NCBI GenBank assembly: GCA_025931335.1
Contig: JAICNG010000028.1
Span: 1 to 39,245 of the forward strand
Reading direction: 5' to 3'
DNA length: 39,245 nt
From: Gemmatimonadaceae bacterium
Lineage (GTDB): Bacteria > Gemmatimonadota > Gemmatimonadetes > Gemmatimonadales > Gemmatimonadaceae
The notes beneath the pieces were generated by a model. That model was not told where the DNA came from. It saw only the letters and a program-made list of their open reading frames with translations, and ran no database searches. Positions 36,024 to 39,245 of the stretch are shown one piece after another. Each line of letters starts with the position of its first letter. Position 1 is the first letter of the stretch. Both the position numbers and the translations under genes were made by a program.

Positions 36024-37612
36024 CGCCCCCCGAATCGGTCACGCGGCGCGAGCTGCTCGCCATGGGCCTAACGGGCCTCGTCGGCTCGGCGCTCGGTGCG
36101 TGCCAACGGTCGCCAGCCGTGCAATGGCTCGCCGCGGCGACGCCGGCCGCGTCCTTCGTGCCCGACGTCGAGCTGGCGATCACTGCACGGCCGGGCGACG
36201 CGTCAATACTCCCGGGCGCCTCAACCGAGGTGTGGCGCTATTCCGGGGCGGTCGTCAAAGGGCCCGCGTCCACCGTCCAGCCTATCGCCGATTCGTATCT
36301 CGGCCCCACCCTCCACTTCCGCCGCGGCCAGAAGGTTCGCATTCGCTTCTCGAACTGGCTCCCCGATCCATCGATCGTGCACTGGCACGGGATGGACGTC
36401 CCCGCGGCTGCGGACGGCCACCCCCGCCTCGCCATCGCTGGCGGAGCCGATTACGTCTACGAGTTCGAGGTCGCCAATCGCGCGGGTACGTACTGGTACC
36501 ACCCGCACCCGGACATGCAGACCGGCCCGCAGGTCTACCGCGGGCTCGCAGGGCTCCTGGTCGTGTCCGACGACGAAGAAGATGCGCTCGAGCTTCCCAC
36601 GGGCACGCACGACCTCGCGTGCGTTCTCCAGGATCGGCGCTTCGACGGGGACAACCAGCTCGTGTACTCCACCACGATGATGGACATGGAGACGGGCTTC
36701 CTCGGCGACCGCGTGCTGATCAACGGCAGGCCGCGGCCCAACTGGGCCCTCGCGACGAGCGCGTATCGCATTCGCGTCGTCAACGGGTCCAATGCGCGCG
36801 TCTACAAGCTCGCCTGGAGCGACGGCACTCCGATGACGGTGATCGGCACCGACGGAGGACTCCTCTCCCGTCCCGTGTCGCAGCGGCACGTGACGCTCGG
36901 CCCCGCGCAGCGCTCGGACCTGTGGCTCGATCTCAGCGGTCGCCCGGTCGGTACGACGCTCGAGCTGCGCAGCGAGGCGTTCGAGCTGTCGGACGCCGGG
37001 CTTGTTAGGGGCGGGCGGGGCATGGGCGGCGGCGGGATGGGCGGCCGAGGGATGGGACGCGGGATGGGAATGGGGAGCTCGCTCCCGCTCGGCGCTCCCA
37101 TCTCGCTCGTGCGCATCGAGGTGACGCGGCGAGAGGCGTCAAGGCCCCGGCTTCCCGAGCGGCTGTCCACGCTCGAGCCGGTGGTGCCTCCGGCGGCCGG
37201 TGCGCCGGTGCGTCGAGTACCGCTGACCTTTCAACGGATGCAGTGGCTGCTCGATGGGCGCGTCTTCGCCATGGACGACGTCGCCCGGGACGAAACTGTC
37301 GTCGCCGGGTCGACGCACATCTGGGAGCTCGCCAACGTCGGCGGGCCGATGGGGATGCAGATGGGGCATCCGATCCATCTGCATGGCCGCCAGTTTCGCG
37401 TGATCGGCCGGACAGGTGGAAGCCCGTCGAACACGCTCCGCGACGGACTCGTCGATGGCGGGTTGATGGACACGGTGCTCGTGCTGCCTGACGAGACCGT
37501 CCGCATTCAGGTGACGTTCTCGACCCATCCCGGTCTCTTTCTCTACCACTGCCACATCCTCGAGCACGAGGACATGGGTATGATGCGGAACTACCGCATC
37601 GTACCGGGATAG
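36020..37612 (+). CDS. TAT-exported multicopper oxidase
   Basis: A 530-residue copper enzyme of the CueO/CotA/bilirubin-oxidase type. The N-terminus has a twin-arginine motif (TRRELLAMGL). All four copper motifs are present: HWHG (121-124), WYHPHPDMQ (HPH at 161-163), HPIHLHG (450-456) and HCHILEHEDMGMM (510-522). Methionine after the last His-Cys-His block suits the type 1 copper site. A Gly/Met-rich insert (about residues 332-354) resembles methionine-rich segments that bind Cu(I) in CueO, hinting at copper tolerance. It overlaps the AlkD-like gene by 4 bp at the start and the FG-GAP gene by 22 bp at the end, the latter on the other strand. Confidence 0.93.
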   Translation: MTPPESVTRRELLAMGLTGLVGSALGACQRSPAVQWLAAATPAASFVPDVELAITARPGDASILPGASTEVWRYSGAVVKGPASTVQPIADSYLGPTLHFRRGQKVRIRFSNWLPDPSIVHWHGMDVPAAADGHPRLAIAGGADYVYEFEVANRAGTYWYHPHPDMQTGPQVYRGLAGLLVVSDDEEDALELPTGTHDLACVLQDRRFDGDNQLVYSTTMMDMETGFLGDRVLINGRPRPNWALATSAYRIRVVNGSNARVYKLAWSDGTPMTVIGTDGGLLSRPVSQRHVTLGPAQRSDLWLDLSGRPVGTTLELRSEAFELSDAGLVRGGRGMGGGGMGGRGMGRGMGMGSSLPLGAPISLVRIEVTRREASRPRLPERLSTLEPVVPPAAGAPVRRVPLTFQRMQWLLDGRVFAMDDVARDETVVAGSTHIWELANVGGPMGMQMGHPIHLHGRQFRVIGRTGGSPSNTLRDGLVDGGLMDTVLVLPDETVRIQVTFSTHPGLFLYHCHILEHEDMGMMRNYRIVPG

Positions 37613-39245
37613 GCGCGGGCGTTCGTACCCCTTGCTGCCGTCGTGTTCGACTGTACCGTCGCCCGACGCGGCTGGAGGATCTGAAGGCGGTCGTTGTTTC
37701 GCGCGACGACGATCACGCGCCCCGCGCCCGCGTGCCGCAGTGCCTTCATGTCTCGCACTTCTCCCTCGATGACGAGCCCACTCTCCTCGAGGCTCACCGC
37801 GGCGAACCGGCCCGTTCCATCTCCGCGCAGTAGCAGCCCGTAGCTCGCGTCGTAGTTGCCCCGCAAGGGCGTCACGCCGCTGAAGTTGCCGCCGAGCAGA
37901 ATGTCGGTGTGCCCATCGCCGTCGAAGTCGTCGGCGATCGTGGCGTATACCGGCGCGAACTGCGCCTCCATCGGAAGCGGCTGCACGTCGAAGGTGCCGT
38001 CGCCCTTGTTCAGCGCGACCGAGCTCGCGAAGCGGTGCGCCTCGAGGACCAACGCGTTGTCGAGCTGGTCGGATGGAAAGATGTCCTCGACGCGAGCCGC
38101 GCCGAACTTCGCGTACGAATCGTATTTGCCGCGCAGCTGGGGCATCGCCTTCACGAAATCGTCGCGTCCCATCAATGGGTAGCTCACGCCGTGCTTGTAG
38201 GACGTCAGCACTTGCTTGAGCGCCCCGGTCTCGAAGAAGTCGTAAACGTAGAGACGCGCCGGCTCTTCTCGTGAGGCACGGATGTACGAGTTCAGCCCGA
38301 GGTTGCCGAGCACGAGATCCAGACGTCCGTCCCCGTTGAGGTCGGCGCTCGTGACCGAATTCCACCAGCCGTGACTCTTCTCGAAGTCACGCAGCGCGAC
38401 CTCGACGAATCGACCGCCGTCCGCATTTCGAAAGACCGAGATCGGCATCCACTCGCCGACGACGACGAGATCGAGCCTGGAGTCCCCGTCGTAGTCCATC
38501 CAGGTCGCTGACGTGACCATGCCGGCCTGGGAGAGCTCCTTCGCCTTCTCGAGCGTCACGTCGACGAACCGGCCGGTTCCATCGTTCTGGAGAAGGTGGC
38601 TCCGCGGGCTGAGGCCGTAGTTACGGGCGACGACGCGGCCTCCGACGAACAGATCGACGTGGCCGTCGCCGTTGAAGTCCGCCGGCGCCACCGTGGACCC
38701 GTTCTCGAAGATGGGCGGAAGCGCGTCCGGCGCGCGCCGGAAGCTGCCTCGCCCATCGTTCAGGTACAGGCGATCGCGCAGCGCCTCCACCGCCTCCCAG
38801 AACTCGTTTCCGCCGCTCACGACGTAGAGGTCGAGGTGGCCGTCGCCGTTCGCATCGAAGAAGGCCGCGTCGACGTCCTCGTGCAGACTGTCGGCGCCGA
38901 ACACGCCCTCGCTACTCGCGCGGAAGCGCCCATCGCGCTGCTGCAGGAGCAGGCGACCGGCCTGCCATTTCGCGCCGCCAACGTAGAGGTCATCGAGCCC
39001 GTCGCCGTTAACGTCGCCGACCGCGAGCGCCGGGCCTTCCGTCGAGACCCGGTGCGGCATGAACGGCTCGCGATTGTAGTCGAAGAAGGGATTCTCGCGG
39101 TGCACGAAATCGATCGAGACGTCGTTCGTCACGTCGGCGAACACCGGCAGGTTCGTAGGCGTCGGGTATACGTACCGCCCGGCCGCATCGCCCTGCGAGA
39201 GCGTGAGCGCGCGATCGATGCCGACGTTGGTCAACACCTGGAAGC
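37591..39245 (-). CDS. FG-GAP/VCBS repeat protein, 5' end cut by window edge
   Basis: At least 551 residues of a large secreted beta-propeller protein; the frame continues past base 39245, so its N-terminus is missing. Six calcium-type FG-GAP motifs are visible: DVNGDGLDDLYVGG, DANGDGHLDLYVV, DFNGDGHVDLFVGG, DYDGDSRLDLVVVG, DLNGDGRLDLVLGN and DFDGDGHTDILLGG. This form, with FADVTNDVSIDFVHREN near the visible start, is the type usually fused to an ASPIC/UnbV domain in Bacteroidota, Planctomycetes and Gemmatimonadota. It probably binds proteins or glycans outside the cell. Its 3' end overlaps the multicopper oxidase by 22 bases. Confidence 0.93.
   Translation of the reverse strand, partial: FQVLTNVGIDRALTLSQGDAAGRYVYPTPTNLPVFADVTNDVSIDFVHRENPFFDYNREPFMPHRVSTEGPALAVGDVNGDGLDDLYVGGAKWQAGRLLLQQRDGRFRASSEGVFGADSLHEDVDAAFFDANGDGHLDLYVVSGGNEFWEAVEALRDRLYLNDGRGSFRRAPDALPPIFENGSTVAPADFNGDGHVDLFVGGRVVARNYGLSPRSHLLQNDGTGRFVDVTLEKAKELSQAGMVTSATWMDYDGDSRLDLVVVGEWMPISVFRNADGGRFVEVALRDFEKSHGWWNSVTSADLNGDGRLDLVLGNLGLNSYIRASREEPARLYVYDFFETGALKQVLTSYKHGVSYPLMGRDDFVKAMPQLRGKYDSYAKFGAARVEDIFPSDQLDNALVLEAHRFASSVALNKGDGTFDVQPLPMEAQFAPVYATIADDFDGDGHTDILLGGNFSGVTPLRGNYDASYGLLLRGDGTGRFAAVSLEESGLVIEGEVRDMKALRHAGAGRVIVVARNNDRLQILQPRRATVQSNTTAARGTNARAYPGTMR

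Noticed and set aside
27544-37009. Integron with attC sites
   Set aside because: Core-like heptamers are scattered, mostly within genes, and no paired RYYYAAC...GTTRRRY with a hairpin between, nor an integrase gene, is seen.

Overview
The window is about 39 kb of GC-rich bacterial chromosome, densely coding on both strands. There is no rRNA, convincing tRNA, CRISPR array, transposase or prophage module. The gene mix suggests a Gemmatimonadota-like, aerobic, Gram-negative soil or sediment bacterium: ECF sigma factor coupled to a membrane Ser/Thr kinase with TPRs, many lipoproteins, TAT-exported enzymes, a six-motif FG-GAP protein, and a TonB-like protein. This assignment is inference from gene content and base composition, not a database match.

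Layout. 1-3740: helix-hairpin-helix DNA-binding protein (cut by the left edge), CBS-pair protein, c-type cytochrome lipoprotein, PaaI-type thioesterase, and a bacterial eRF1-like (baeRF) protein. 3740-5090: a gene-poor stretch, then a multi-spanning membrane protein whose C-terminus is written by a 9-bp repeat array. 5092-11061: Ser/Thr kinase with TPRs coupled by an ATGA overlap to its ECF sigma factor, then divergent TPR protein and alpha/beta-hydrolase lipoprotein. 11140-18332: gamma-glutamyltransferase, a conserved small protein coupled to an ABC exporter, a second membrane kinase, and a VOC protein with a histone-H1-like tail. 18368-22656: EVE protein, serine beta-lactamase-like protein, small acidic protein, an NTF2-like/nuclease fusion, a TonB-like protein and a tiny membrane protein. 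22843-28167: amidohydrolase lipoprotein, two long inverted repeats, a secreted lipoprotein, two paralogous retropepsin-like proteases flanking an NTF2-like gene and a lipoprotein, and a TRIC-type channel.

28193-32710 is a complete glucose-type phosphotransferase system in two large genes: EIIA-HPr-EI in one chain and EIICB in the other, the latter with a second EIIB-like domain lacking the phosphorylated cysteine. A 58-codon gene with a TTG start overlaps the first PTS gene by 4 bp. 32818-39245: ankyrin protein, TAT-exported metallophosphoesterase, AlkD-like protein overlapping a multicopper oxidase by 4 bp, and a large FG-GAP repeat protein running off the right edge.

The most unusual non-coding signal is a set of hairpins built from repeated short words, mostly at gene 3' ends. 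One family uses a 9-bp word (GAGCACCTC and variants) in five or six places and has been absorbed into the C-termini of two proteins. Three other families use unrelated words but the same architecture. A second signal is the octamer GCCTAACG/CGTTAGGC, present nine times, far more than base composition would predict.
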